A stretch of 32,125 nt of DNA from Plectonema cf. radiosum LEGE 06105 (GTDB lineage Bacteria; Cyanobacteriota; Cyanobacteriia; Cyanobacteriales; Nostocaceae): assembly GCF_015207665.1 (NCBI RefSeq), contig NZ_JADEWL010000078.1, positions 1 to 32,125 of the forward strand, written 5' to 3'. The position numbers and the translations under genes were made by a program. The stretch's first letter is position 1; each line of letters begins with the position of its first letter. This document shows, piece after piece, positions 14,626-24,932 of the stretch. The notes beneath the pieces were generated by a model. It was given only the letters and a program-made list of their open reading frames with translations, had not been told where the DNA came from and searched no databases.

Positions 14626-17600
14626 TTACTTTTTGACTCGCAATACTTGGATGTTAGGATGAGCGAGGAGCTTTTCTCCCTCTGCAATTAGTTTTGTACC
14701 CCAGAGAGTTTGTTTGAGAACCTCAACATCAGCTAAATATTTATCCACACCCAAGGTAGCTTGCGCCATACTTAGAGCTTTTTGTTGCTCGCCTCTGCTA
14801 TGTAAAACTACTGCAAGTGCTAATTGTGGTCCTGTTAAATCACTATCAATTTGAATAGCTTTTTGCCATTCTTGAATAGCCCCTGCAACATCTCCCCTTT
14901 CATATTTGATGTAGCCAATTTTTGCGTTAGCTGCGCCAAATTTTTTATCTTTGGCAAGCGCCTGAGCATATTCAGATAATGCGGCGTTATCATTTCCTTG
15001 TTTTTGGTAAACAACACCCCGACAGTAGTAGCCCGCAGCATCGTTAGGTTGAAGTTTAATTGTTTGATTACAATCTGCTAATGCTGATTGATAATCTTTT
15101 AAGCCATTACGGATAAAACCCCGCCAGTAGTAGTTGCGAAAATTATTGGGTTGAAGTTTAATTGCTTGATTCAAATCTGTTAGTGCAGCTTGATAATCTA
15201 TTAAGAAATAACGCACAACACCCCGCCAATAGTAAGCATTGGCATCATCAGCTTGAAGCTTAATTGCTTGATTATAATCTGCTAGCGCTGCTTGATAATC
15301 TCTTAACCAATAGTAGACATTACCCCGCCAATAATAGGGTCTGCTATCATCAGGTGGCAAAGTTTTTAGTGCATTATTGAAATCAGCGAGTGCTGCTTGA
15401 TAATTTTTCAAATTTTTATGGATAATACCCCGTAAAATCAGAGGCCTAGTATCATTTTGTGACAATAGTTTTAGTGCTTGATTAGAATCTGCTAGTGCTT
15501 CTTGGTAATTGTTCAATAGATGGAGAACTTCAGCCCGCCAGTAGTAAGCATTGCCATTATTAGGGTCAAGTTTAATTACTTGATTATAATCTGCTAATGC
15601 AGCTTGATAATCGTTCAATTTAATACTAATATTGCCTCGCAAAATGAGGGGTCTAATATCATTAGATGGCAATATTTTTAGGGCTGTATTAGCATCTTTA
15701 AATGCTTCTTGATACTTGTTCAATACATAGAAAATATCACCCCGCCAGTAGTAAGCATTACCATTATTAGGTTGAAGTTTGATTGCTAGATTGTAATCTT
15801 GTAGTGCTTCTTTATACTTATTCAACTCTTTGCGGACAATACCCCGCAAAACGTAGTTGTTGGCATCATTGGGTTGAAGTTTAATTGCTTGATTCAAATC
15901 TGCTAGTGCTTTTTCATAACTTCTCAAAATAACGTAGAGATTAGCCCGTATGAAGTAGTTTAACTCAAGCTCATGAATCTTATTAATCGCCTGGTTAATT
16001 GCTGTTAGTGCCTCTGGATATCTTTGTAATTGAAGTAATATCGCCGAACGATACAAATAAAGACTAAAGTCTTCACCTGTATCGTACTCAATAGCCTTGT
16101 CAACTGCTGCTAGAGCTAATGGGTATTTTTTTAACTTATTTAATAATACATCAGTTTTCAATTTCCAAGCTTCAGAGCTATATGGCTTAATAGCAATTGC
16201 TTTCTCAAAAGCATCTAGAGATTTTTCATATTTATCTTCTTTATTCGATAATACTAAACCACTTACGTAATGAGCTTTATAAGAGTTTTTGTTTACCTTC
16301 AGTATTTGTTCTAAAACAACCATTGTTTCCGAATATTTTTTTATTCGCCATAGCTCATTGGCATATTTAAATAACTCATCCTCATTTGCATTGGCTGGTG
16401 GACTTTTAACAGCAAATAATGGATGCTTCCACAGTGAATTAATTTCTGAATCTTTGATGCTTGGTGTCTCAGAACTGACGACTAACTTTATTCCTGCTTG
16501 TGTGGCTAAACCCAAAATGCTACTACTGGGTGTACCATACCCAAAACCTATGTTGGTCTTTTCTATTTCTTCCTTATCAGAACCTCCATTAATCCCAATC
16601 ACTTGTCCCATCGCATCTAGCAATGGTCCTCCACTCGTTCCAGGTAGGGATAAATTGGAGTAACTCAGATTTAATCTATAACCATCATTAAGGAAATTTT
16701 TCAACAACTCACTGTTGTCTGTATTTGTAAATAACTGTTCTCTTTCTTGAAGATACCCTGAAGTTAATTGCGGCTTTACACTCTTTTCGGGAAAACCAGA
16801 TAAAAATACCCAAAATGTTTTTGGTTTTTGGTTAATGTAATCTAAAGCCGATTGGTTATATGTAGAAATAGTTGCAACTGAATACATTTCATTGCTAGTA
16901 AACTTTATCAGTACTGCGTGTGTTAAGTCTGACTTAATTATATTTTCTGGTTGTACTGCATATCGCTTACCATCTGGGGTAATAATTTCATAAGAATCTG
17001 GATTTTTTACTACATGACGAGCCGTAGCCACATAATAAGTTTGCCCTTGTCGAGCAATTATTACACCAGAACCATTACCATTATTTCTCGAGTCAATCTT
17101 GACAGTAATCTTTTGAGCTATATTATTAATTTTATCCGCTAACGTATTACCTACTGGCGGGTTTTCCGCTTGCTGCTGATTCCGCCATTCAGGGGGAATA
17201 ATTGCTAAGTTAGGAGCGACTTTCGCTAAAGTTTGGATGGGAACAGCAAAACTAAATTTTTTCAATCGCTGAATTTCTTCTGCATTAGGAACCGTCCCAT
17301 CTTCATAGGTGTAAGTATCGTTTAAAATCGCATTATTATTTAAACCATTTATCCCGATTAATTTACCTTCTTGATTTAATAGTGTTCCTCCACTCATTCC
17401 TTGTCGAATTTCATTGGTATAACCAATTTGATATCCACCGATTAATGGTTGAGGAGATAGCAGAGATATTTTGCCATTGGTAATGACCAATTCTTTACTA
17501 TGATCGGGAAAACCAGCAGCTAAAACTTCTTGATTTTCTGATAAATTAGAATTGGTTGCTAAGGTAACAATTTGGTAGTTGTCTTGAGCTTGAAACTGCA

Positions 17601-17961
17601 AAACAGCTAAATCATTACCTGATAAAGAATTCCCGCTACTAATAACTGTAGCCTTATGGGTTTTACCATCAGGTGTTTGGATACTATGAGTCCCTTTGGT
17701 ACTGATAACATGGGCGTTGGTTAGAATGGTGTAAGTTTGCCCTTGTTTACTAATTAATACTCCACTTCCACCTTTATTATTACTCAATACTTTAACGGTG
17801 ACAGCTTGAGCTAATTGACGAATTTTTTCTGGAGATAGGGTATTACTTGCAAGTATAGGATTGGTTTGATTAGCTATTTTTTGAGGTATCTCAGCGTATG
17901 AGCTAGGGAGTATTAGAAGACTACTTAAGCCAGCGAGAGCAACAATATTAAAACGCTTCAT
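14626..17961 (-). CDS. Exported double trypsin-like domain protein with a long TPR array (copy 1)
   Basis: 1111 residues. Signal peptide MKRFNIVALAGLSSLLILPS with likely cleavage after SYA. Trypsin-like domain 1 has His84 (TNAHVI), Asp117 (GNDLAVL) and Ser190 (GMSGGTL). Domain 2 (about 275-460) has His316 (TARHVV) and Ser443 (GTSGGPLL), but Thr347 replaces the expected Asp (LTHAVLIKF), so it may be inactive or a binding domain. Residues about 525-1075 are roughly 15 TPR units of 34 residues (AIKLQPNDANNYVLRG type). TPRs bind proteins, so the array may choose substrates. It is a tandem paralog of 18189-22436, with an upstream region similar to that gene's. Confidence 0.9.
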   Translation of the reverse strand: MKRFNIVALAGLSSLLILPSSYAEIPQKIANQTNPILASNTLSPEKIRQLAQAVTVKVLSNNKGGSGVLISKQGQTYTILTNAHVISTKGTHSIQTPDGKTHKATVISSGNSLSGNDLAVLQFQAQDNYQIVTLATNSNLSENQEVLAAGFPDHSKELVITNGKISLLSPQPLIGGYQIGYTNEIRQGMSGGTLLNQEGKLIGINGLNNNAILNDTYTYEDGTVPNAEEIQRLKKFSFAVPIQTLAKVAPNLAIIPPEWRNQQQAENPPVGNTLADKINNIAQKITVKIDSRNNGNGSGVIIARQGQTYYVATARHVVKNPDSYEIITPDGKRYAVQPENIIKSDLTHAVLIKFTSNEMYSVATISTYNQSALDYINQKPKTFWVFLSGFPEKSVKPQLTSGYLQEREQLFTNTDNSELLKNFLNDGYRLNLSYSNLSLPGTSGGPLLDAMGQVIGINGGSDKEEIEKTNIGFGYGTPSSSILGLATQAGIKLVVSSETPSIKDSEINSLWKHPLFAVKSPPANANEDELFKYANELWRIKKYSETMVVLEQILKVNKNSYKAHYVSGLVLSNKEDKYEKSLDAFEKAIAIKPYSSEAWKLKTDVLLNKLKKYPLALAAVDKAIEYDTGEDFSLYLYRSAILLQLQRYPEALTAINQAINKIHELELNYFIRANLYVILRSYEKALADLNQAIKLQPNDANNYVLRGIVRKELNKYKEALQDYNLAIKLQPNNGNAYYWRGDIFYVLNKYQEAFKDANTALKILPSNDIRPLILRGNISIKLNDYQAALADYNQVIKLDPNNGNAYYWRAEVLHLLNNYQEALADSNQALKLLSQNDTRPLILRGIIHKNLKNYQAALADFNNALKTLPPDDSRPYYWRGNVYYWLRDYQAALADYNQAIKLQADDANAYYWRGVVRYFLIDYQAALTDLNQAIKLQPNNFRNYYWRGFIRNGLKDYQSALADCNQTIKLQPNDAAGYYCRGVVYQKQGNDNAALSEYAQALAKDKKFGAANAKIGYIKYERGDVAGAIQEWQKAIQIDSDLTGPQLALAVVLHSRGEQQKALSMAQATLGVDKYLADVEVLKQTLWGTKLIAEGEKLLAHPNIQVLRVKK
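14633..14935 (-). repeat. 303-bp 3' block identical to 18196-18498
   Basis: Every base of 14633-14935 matches 18196-18498 by eye, while the adjoining TPR-coding sequence differs at many positions. The block encodes the last 100 or so residues of both TPR proteases. Such a sharp boundary suggests gene conversion or unequal exchange. Confidence 0.85.
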
Positions 17962-18188
17962 TTTTCAATTGATTAAAGTAATATTGAGTTAACTCATAGA
18001 TAAAATAGGCTTGTAGTAAGCAGAAAATTGCTTTTTAATAAAAGACAAGTTGTGGTATATATCTAAATTTTTATAGCGCTTAATTGCCTACTACTAGCAT
18101 ATTTACTCACGTAACAGTAGCAGCCTGGTATTAGTAAGAAGAGATTGCTACTTGAGACACCTTAATTATCCTCGCAACAACAGTTAAC

Positions 18189-21100
18189 CTACTTCTTGAC
18201 TCGCAATACTTGGATGTTAGGATGAGCGAGGAGCTTTTCTCCCTCTGCAATTAGTTTTGTACCCCAGAGAGTTTGTTTGAGAACCTCAACATCAGCTAAA
18301 TATTTATCCACACCCAAGGTAGCTTGCGCCATACTTAGAGCTTTTTGTTGCTCGCCTCTGCTATGTAAAACTACTGCAAGTGCTAATTGTGGTCCTGTTA
18401 AATCACTATCAATTTGAATAGCTTTTTGCCATTCTTGAATAGCCCCTGCAACATCTCCCCTTTCATATTTGATGTAGCCAATTTTTGCGTTAGCTGCGGC
18501 AAATTTTTTGTCTTTGGCAAGTGCCTGAGCATATTCAGATAATGCAGCTTTATCGTCTCCTTGCTTTTGGTAGACAACACCCCGACAGTAGTAGCCCAAG
18601 GCATCATTTGGTTGAAGTTTAATCGCTTGATTGCAATCTGCTAGTGCTGCTTGATAATCTTTTAACTCTTTGCGGACAAAACCCCGCCAGTAGTAGTTGC
18701 TAAAATCATTGTGTTGAAGTTTAATTGCTCGATCCAAATCTGTTAATGCAGCTTGATAATCTATCAAGAAATAGCGCACAACACTCCGAGAGTAGTAAGA
18801 ATTAGCATCATTGGGTTGAAGTTTAATTGCTTGGTTGTAATCTGCTAGCGCTGCTTGATAATCTCTCAACCAATAGTAGGCATTACCCCGCCAATAGTAA
18901 GCATTAGCATTATTTTGTTGAAGCTTAATAGCTTGATTAAAATCTGCCAGCGCTGCTTGATAATCTTTTAACTCTTTATGGGCAATACCCCGTGAAACGT
19001 AGTTATCGCTATTGGGTTGAAGTTTAATCACTTGGTTATAATCTTCTAGTGCTTCTTGATACTTATTCAACCCATAGAGAACAGTAGCCCTCCGTATGTA
19101 GTTGCTGACATCATTAGGTTGAAGATCAATAGCTTTTTTGTAATCTGTTAACGCATCTTGTTCTTTTTTTAACTTAACAAGGACATTACCCCGCCAGTAG
19201 TAGGAGTCGCTATCATCGGGTTGAATTTTAATCGCTTGATTGTAATCTGCTAGTGCTTCTTGATATTTATTCAACTTAACACGGACATTACCTCGCAAAA
19301 TGAGGGGTCTGATATCGTTAGGTGGCAGGATTTTTAACGCTTGATTAGAATCTGCTAGCGCTTCTTGATATTTGTTCAACAGATAGAGAATTTCACCCCG
19401 CCAGTAGTAAGCATTACCATTATTAGGTTGAAGTTTGATTGCTTGATTATAATCTTCTCGTGCTTCTTGATACTTATTCAACTCTTTGCGGACAATACCC
19501 CGTAAAATATAGTTTTCGGCATTATCAGGTGCAAGTTTAACTGCGCGATCCAAATCTGCCAACGCTTCTTGATACTTATTCTGTCGATAGAGAATATCGC
19601 CCCGCAGCCTATGGGCATTGGCATTATCAGGTGCAAGTTTAATTGCTTGATTATAATCCGCTAGGGCTGCTTTCTCATCTTTCAACTCCCTATGGACAGT
19701 ACCACGGAAAATGTAGCTAGAGGTGTTATCAGAGTCATATTTAATCGTTTGGTTGAAATCTTCTAGCGCTGCTTGATAATTTTTGAAATCGTGGTGGAAT
19801 TTACCCCGCCAGTGGTAAGCAAAAGCATTATCAGGTTCAAGTTTAATTGCTTGATTATAATCTGTCAGTGCTGCTTTCTCATCTTTCAAATTTTTGTAGA
19901 TATTACCTCGCCAGTAATAAGCATCAGCAAAATTATTTGGTTTAAGCCTAATCGCTTGACTAAAATCTGCTAATGCTGCTTTATTATCTTTGACAGCATC
20001 GTAATAAGTACCCCGCAAAAAGTATAGAAGTGCATTATCAGGTTGAAGTTTAATCGCGTGATTATAATCTGCTAGTGCTGCTTTATTATCTTTCAACCGC
20101 TTGTATAATTCACCTCGCGAAGTGTAAGCATCAGCATTATCAGGTTGAAGTTTAATCGCTTGATTATAATCTGCTAACGCCGCTTTGTTATCTTTAATAT
20201 TCATGTATAAATGACCTCGCGAAGTGTAAGCATCAACATTATTAGGTCGAAGCTTAATTGCTTGATTAAAATCTGCTAAGGCTGCTTTATTATCTTTCAA
20301 CTTAATATGAATCTGACCTCGTACAATGTAAGCACTAGCATTATCAGGTTGAAGTGTAATAAATTGATTAGAATCTGCTAATGCTGCTGCATAATCTTTC
20401 GATAAATAGCGGATATAGGTTCGGATGAAGTAATTGAAATCAAGACCTTCAATATTAATGGCCTGGTTAATTGCTTCCAGTGCCTCTGGATATCTTTTTA
20501 ATTGAAGTAATATCGATGATCGCAATACATAAAGACTCATGTCTTCATTATTCTCATTAATAGCCTGGTCAGCTGCTAATAGAGCCTCTGTATATCTTTT
20601 TAAATTATGTAATACAGCACTTTTAGACTTCCAACTTTGAAAGTGATAGGGGTTAATACTAATTACTTTATCAAAAGCATCTAGTGCTTTTTCATATTGT
20701 CTGTCATCTTCGTTAGACAATATTAAACCAAGTACGTAATGGGCTTGATAAGAGTCTTTATCAAGTTTTAGTATTTGTTCTAAAACATCTACTGTTTCTG
20801 AAAACTTTCTGACTCGCCATAGTTGATTAGCATATTGGAATAACTCATCTACATTTGCATTTGCTGACGGATTTTTAATAGCAAATAATGGATGCTCCCA
20901 CAGTGAATTAATTTCTGAATCTTTGATATTTGGTGTATCAGTACTGACAACTAATTCTTTCTTTATTCCTACTTCTGTAGCTAAACCCACAATGCTACTA
21001 CTGGGTGTACCATACCCAAAACTTATTTGAGACTGACTTATTGGTGAATTTTCAGTACCTCCATTAATCCCAATCACTTGTCCCATCGCATCTAGCAATG

Positions 21101-22436
21101 GTCCTCCACTCGTTCCATGTAGTGATAAATTGGAGTAGCTCAGATTAAGTTTATATCCTTTATTAAGGAAACTCTTCAAAACACTACGGTCATCTGTACG
21201 TCCAAATAAGTCTTCTCTTATCTGAAGATAGCCTGGATTTAATTGCAGATTTTTGCTCTCTTTGGGAAAGCCAGATAAGAATACTAAAAATGGTTTTGGT
21301 TTTTGGTTTATGTAATCAAAAGTAGAGCGATTATATATAGAAATAGTTGCTATATCATAGCGCTCATTACTAGCAAATTTTATCAGTGCAGCGTGTGTTT
21401 CCTTTGACTTAATTATATTTTCAGATTTCACTGCATATCGCTCACCATCTGGGGTAATAATTTCATAAGAGTCTAGATTTTCTACCACATGACGAGCCGT
21501 AGCGACATAATAAGTTTGCCCCTGTTGAGCAACTATTACACCAGAACCATTACCACTATTTTTGGAATCAATCCTGACAGTAATCTTTTGAGCGATATTA
21601 TTAACTTTATCCGCTAATGTATTACCTACTGGCGGTTTTACAGCTTGCTGCTGATTCCGCCATTCTGGGGGAATAATTGCTAAATTAGGAGCTACTTTCG
21701 CTAAAGTTTGAATGGGAACAGCAAAACTATATTTTTTCAATCTCTGAATTTCTTCTGCATTAGGAACAGTTCCATCTTCATAGGTGTAAGTATCGTTTAA
21801 AATCGCATTGTTATGTAAACCATTTATCCCGATTAACTTACCTTCTTGATTTAATAGTGTCCCTCCACTCATTCCCTGTCGAATTTCATTGGTATACCCG
21901 ATTTGATATCCACCGATTAATGGTTGAGGAGATATCAGAGATATTTTGCCATTGGTGATGACTAACTCTTTGCTATCATCAGGAAAACCAGCAGCCAATA
22001 CTTCTTGATTTTCTGATAAATTCGAGTTGGTTGCTAAGGCAACAATTTGGTAATTCTCTTGAGTTTGAAACTGCAAAACAGCTAAATCATTACCTGATAA
22101 AGAATTACCACTACTAATAACTGTAGCCTTATGGGTTTTACCATCAGGTGTTTGGATACTATGAGTTCCTTTGGTACTGATAACATGGGCGTTGGTTAGA
22201 ATGGTGTAAGTTTGCCCTTGTTTGCTAATTAATACTCCACTTCCACCTTTATTAGAACTAAATACTTTAACGGTGACAGCTTGAGCTAGTTGACTAATTT
22301 TTTCTGGAGATAGGATATTACTTGCAAGTATAAGAGTAGTTTTATTAGGTGCTTGCTGAGATATTTCAGCATAGGAGCTAGAGACAATGAGGAGACTACT
22401 TAAGCCAGCGAGAGTAACAATATTAAAGCGCTTCAT
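18189..22436 (-). CDS. Exported double trypsin-like domain protein with an expanded TPR array (copy 2)
   Basis: 1415 residues, same plan as 14626-17961: signal peptide (MKRFNIVTLAGLSSLLIVSS, SYA), trypsin-like domain 1 with His84, Asp117 and Ser190, and domain 2 with His316 and Ser443 but Thr in place of Asp (KETHAALIKF). The TPR region, about 525-1380, holds roughly 25 units. The 304-residue length difference from copy 1 is very close to nine TPR units, so the array has grown or shrunk by whole repeats. About 120 bp upstream of both ATGs is recognisably similar, including GGTATATATCTAAA on the plus strand, so the promoter was duplicated too. Confidence 0.9.
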   Translation of the reverse strand: MKRFNIVTLAGLSSLLIVSSSYAEISQQAPNKTTLILASNILSPEKISQLAQAVTVKVFSSNKGGSGVLISKQGQTYTILTNAHVISTKGTHSIQTPDGKTHKATVISSGNSLSGNDLAVLQFQTQENYQIVALATNSNLSENQEVLAAGFPDDSKELVITNGKISLISPQPLIGGYQIGYTNEIRQGMSGGTLLNQEGKLIGINGLHNNAILNDTYTYEDGTVPNAEEIQRLKKYSFAVPIQTLAKVAPNLAIIPPEWRNQQQAVKPPVGNTLADKVNNIAQKITVRIDSKNSGNGSGVIVAQQGQTYYVATARHVVENLDSYEIITPDGERYAVKSENIIKSKETHAALIKFASNERYDIATISIYNRSTFDYINQKPKPFLVFLSGFPKESKNLQLNPGYLQIREDLFGRTDDRSVLKSFLNKGYKLNLSYSNLSLHGTSGGPLLDAMGQVIGINGGTENSPISQSQISFGYGTPSSSIVGLATEVGIKKELVVSTDTPNIKDSEINSLWEHPLFAIKNPSANANVDELFQYANQLWRVRKFSETVDVLEQILKLDKDSYQAHYVLGLILSNEDDRQYEKALDAFDKVISINPYHFQSWKSKSAVLHNLKRYTEALLAADQAINENNEDMSLYVLRSSILLQLKRYPEALEAINQAINIEGLDFNYFIRTYIRYLSKDYAAALADSNQFITLQPDNASAYIVRGQIHIKLKDNKAALADFNQAIKLRPNNVDAYTSRGHLYMNIKDNKAALADYNQAIKLQPDNADAYTSRGELYKRLKDNKAALADYNHAIKLQPDNALLYFLRGTYYDAVKDNKAALADFSQAIRLKPNNFADAYYWRGNIYKNLKDEKAALTDYNQAIKLEPDNAFAYHWRGKFHHDFKNYQAALEDFNQTIKYDSDNTSSYIFRGTVHRELKDEKAALADYNQAIKLAPDNANAHRLRGDILYRQNKYQEALADLDRAVKLAPDNAENYILRGIVRKELNKYQEAREDYNQAIKLQPNNGNAYYWRGEILYLLNKYQEALADSNQALKILPPNDIRPLILRGNVRVKLNKYQEALADYNQAIKIQPDDSDSYYWRGNVLVKLKKEQDALTDYKKAIDLQPNDVSNYIRRATVLYGLNKYQEALEDYNQVIKLQPNSDNYVSRGIAHKELKDYQAALADFNQAIKLQQNNANAYYWRGNAYYWLRDYQAALADYNQAIKLQPNDANSYYSRSVVRYFLIDYQAALTDLDRAIKLQHNDFSNYYWRGFVRKELKDYQAALADCNQAIKLQPNDALGYYCRGVVYQKQGDDKAALSEYAQALAKDKKFAAANAKIGYIKYERGDVAGAIQEWQKAIQIDSDLTGPQLALAVVLHSRGEQQKALSMAQATLGVDKYLADVEVLKQTLWGTKLIAEGEKLLAHPNIQVLRVKK
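18196..18498 (-). repeat. 303-bp 3' block identical to 14633-14935
   Basis: Second copy of the identical block. It encodes the C-terminal region DVAGAIQEWQKAIQIDSDLT through HPNIQVLRVKK of the longer TPR protease. Confidence 0.85.
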
Positions 22437-22595
22437 TTTTTTAATTCATTAAAATAACGTTGAGTGAACCGATAGATAAAAAAATCTCGTAGTAAGAACT
22501 ATAGTGTTTCTCAATCAAAGATAAATATTGGTATATATCTAAACTTTTACTACGAGGATATTTACTGAGCGTGATATCAACAAGAATTGATATTA

Positions 22596-23138
22596 TTATT
22601 TTTCTACAGGGGCTGTTTGCAAAAACTTCTTAATATCAATTTTGTAGTAGACTTGAGGTTTCTTAGAACTATGCTCTATTGGTTTAGTACTACGCCCTCT
22701 CAGGATTTCTTTGAGGTCATCAAGAATCTGCAAAGAATCATCTTGAGGTCGTAAAGTTAGCAATATCGTATCGCAAGGAGCATCTACCTTTTTAGCTGTA
22801 CAAATTACCGATTGACCATTGACTGTAGCATTAGTAATGTAAGACAAGCTTTGATTGCTATAAGCAGTCTGGAATCGTGACGATACTTGTCCGCAACGAT
22901 TTTCCGGAGTAATAGTTTGACTGTTAAACCAAGAGTACTTCCAACGAATAACTGCTATTTTCCCCCGTGATGTCCAACCGTAAGTTGTAGGAAAGCGTTT
23001 ATCAACTTTTTGGTCATAACCCGAAGCACAGATGAAGCGAACTTCGTCATCAGCTTTTGCTTGACTAATCATAGAAGTAATGCAAGTAGCAGTTAGGACG
23101 CAGCCAGTTAATAACAAACCAATTGATTTGAAGTTCAT
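22596..23138 (-). CDS. Exported COP23-domain protein
   Basis: 180 residues from ATG 23138, which has AAGGAG 7 nt upstream; an ATG-like start at 23168 is less likely. Signal peptide MNFKSIGLLLTGCVLTATCI with probable cleavage after AKA. The mature part matches the cyanobacterial COP23 (circadian oscillating 23-kDa) domain: F-I-C near the start, IAVIRWKYSW, NRCGQVSSRFQ, NATVNGQSVICTAK, APCDTILLTLRP. Four cysteines could form two disulfides outside the cytoplasm. COP23 function is unknown. It heads the minus-strand group of exported proteins, and such domains often occur near trypsin/TPR genes in cyanobacteria. Confidence 0.85.
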   Translation of the reverse strand: MNFKSIGLLLTGCVLTATCITSMISQAKADDEVRFICASGYDQKVDKRFPTTYGWTSRGKIAVIRWKYSWFNSQTITPENRCGQVSSRFQTAYSNQSLSYITNATVNGQSVICTAKKVDAPCDTILLTLRPQDDSLQILDDLKEILRGRSTKPIEHSSKKPQVYYKIDIKKFLQTAPVEK

Positions 23139-23639
23139 ATTTTTTCTCCTTGCTTTGTTAATAATCATATTAAAACCTGACTTATATATATTTGAGGATT
23201 TGAGAATAATTTCATCAATCTAAATTCAATGTCTATGTTGGTGAAGTTTTCTTCAACATTGTTCATATCTATTTGAATATTGCTAAACTAATACTCACTA
23301 GTCAGTTGCCAAATAAATCATTAAATGCATGTATTTATATTCTAATAATTTCAGCAAATTTTGTTAATTCCAAAAATTAAGAATTATCACCAACCCAATA
23401 AAAATTTTGTGCATAATATAGAATCATGTACTCTAAAAACTACAATTATTAAATTTATCCGATAATTTTGGAGCAAAATTAAAAGTATAGTATCATTCAC
23501 AACAAAGCGAGTCAATATGATATATTTTTTTATTAAGAGAAAAATGCAGTTAATCACATTTTTACTCCAAAATGCTCATATTCTAATCATTCTAGCAATA
23601 GCTTAAGTGAAAAAAAGTAAATTATTCGTCAACAGACTT
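23139..23639. promoter_or_regulatory. 501-bp AT-rich divergent intergenic region
   Basis: No credible gene. This very AT-rich region separates the COP23 gene (-) from the HTH-AAA gene (+) and must hold promoters for both directions. No clear operator, riboswitch or repeat was identified. The in-frame GTG 23607 would extend the HTH-AAA protein by 11 residues. Confidence 0.5.
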
Positions 23640-24932
23640 ATGAACAAAGAAGCTTTTGAACATATCTATCAATATGAATTAACTCCGAAACAGAAGAAGG
23701 TATTGCCATTATTTTTAGAGGGACAGACAGATGAACACATCGCGAGAGAACTGGGCGCTACCCATCGTTCTACTGCTAGCCATCAGATTAGAAATATATC
23801 TACTAAATTTGGCTTTCCTCCAGAAATAGAACCAGATTATCGTTGTAATTTGATTGAGATATTTGCCAAACATAAGCCAGAGTTAGTTAGTCTTAAAGCC
23901 TTAGAAAAATGCGGACATATTATTCATAATATTAGATTTCCAGAAGGTTCAGAACCAGTTAATTCTGCCTTTTATCAAGAACGTTTTCCCATTGAATATC
24001 GTTGTTATAGTGCTATCAAAGAACCAGGTGCGCTCATTCGGATTAAAGCCCCCAAACAGATGGGTAAAACTTCACTTTTAAAAAGAATTAGAGATGAAGC
24101 TAAAAAGAATAGCTATAATACAGTTTACTTAAATTTCAGTTTAATAGAAAAAAATAAATTTACTAATGCTAATGATTTTTTACGCTGCTTTTATGCTTAC
24201 GTAATTAATCAAATATCTTCCGCACCTCCACTACAAGCTTGGGATATAGACACTCCTAGTATGGTCAATTGCACTCTAACCTTCCAGAAGCTACTCAAAA
24301 AATTAGATGGTGTTTTAGTTTTGGTTTTAGATGAAGTAGATAGATTATTTGAATATCCTGAAATTTATGAAAATTTCTTCCCCATGTTGCGTAACTGGAA
24401 TGAAAATGCCAATGAATCAGAAGCATGGGAAAAATTGCGGCTGTTGGTATCACATTCAACAGAAGATTATGGACGTTTAGATATTAATCAATCTCCTTTT
24501 AACGTAGGTTTACCGATTAAATTAGAAGAATTTAATCAGGAACAGGTAAAAAGTTTAGCTATTCGACATGGTTTAGATAGTAAAAATATTCTCCCCATTA
24601 TGTCTTTAGTTGGAGGACATCCTTACTTAGTGCGATTAGCACTTTACTATCTAGTACGTCAGGATATAACTATTGAGCAATTAATCAAAGAAGCAACTAC
24701 AGATACGGGCATTTATACCGAACATTTACGCCGACATTTAGAAACTCTCCAAGAAAATCAAGAATTAGGAAGTGTATTTAAAGCAATCTTGAATACTAAG
24801 CAGGCATTAAAGATAGAGCAAAAAAATCGTCAAATCTATCAATTAGATAGCATGGGGCTAATTACAATTAACAATAATATTGTTGTACCACGCTGCCGTT
24901 TGTATCACGAATATTTTTGCGATCGCCTTTAA
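23640..24932 (+). CDS. HTH - AAA-like (AAA_35) STAND-type ATPase
   Basis: 430 residues from ATG 23640 (GTG 23607 in frame). The N-terminal domain ELTPKQKKVLPLFLEGQTDE then HIARELGATHRSTASHQIRN is a LuxR/VMAP-type helix-turn-helix seen at the front of cyanobacterial conflict-system ATPases. Numbering from the GTG, the AAA-like domain has P-loop IKAPKQMGKTS (146-156), Walker B VLVLVLDEVDRLF (236-248) and a sensor-like GGHPYLVRLALYYL. The end is a winged-helix-like region, and no effector or repeat sensor domain follows. Its TAA overlaps the next ATG (TAATG at 24930-24934), so the two ATPases are coupled and may form one complex. Confidence 0.85.
   Translation: MNKEAFEHIYQYELTPKQKKVLPLFLEGQTDEHIARELGATHRSTASHQIRNISTKFGFPPEIEPDYRCNLIEIFAKHKPELVSLKALEKCGHIIHNIRFPEGSEPVNSAFYQERFPIEYRCYSAIKEPGALIRIKAPKQMGKTSLLKRIRDEAKKNSYNTVYLNFSLIEKNKFTNANDFLRCFYAYVINQISSAPPLQAWDIDTPSMVNCTLTFQKLLKKLDGVLVLVLDEVDRLFEYPEIYENFFPMLRNWNENANESEAWEKLRLLVSHSTEDYGRLDINQSPFNVGLPIKLEEFNQEQVKSLAIRHGLDSKNILPIMSLVGGHPYLVRLALYYLVRQDITIEQLIKEATTDTGIYTEHLRRHLETLQENQELGSVFKAILNTKQALKIEQKNRQIYQLDSMGLITINNNIVVPRCRLYHEYFCDRL

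Noticed and set aside
18600-20400. Regularly spaced DNA repeats of about 102 bp that resemble a repeat array
   Set aside because: They are the coding sequence of 34-residue TPR units, not a CRISPR array or satellite.
23085-23138. Lipobox-like LTGC in the COP23 signal peptide
   Set aside because: The Cys is at about residue 13, early for a lipoprotein, and a good signal peptidase I site (AKA) follows.
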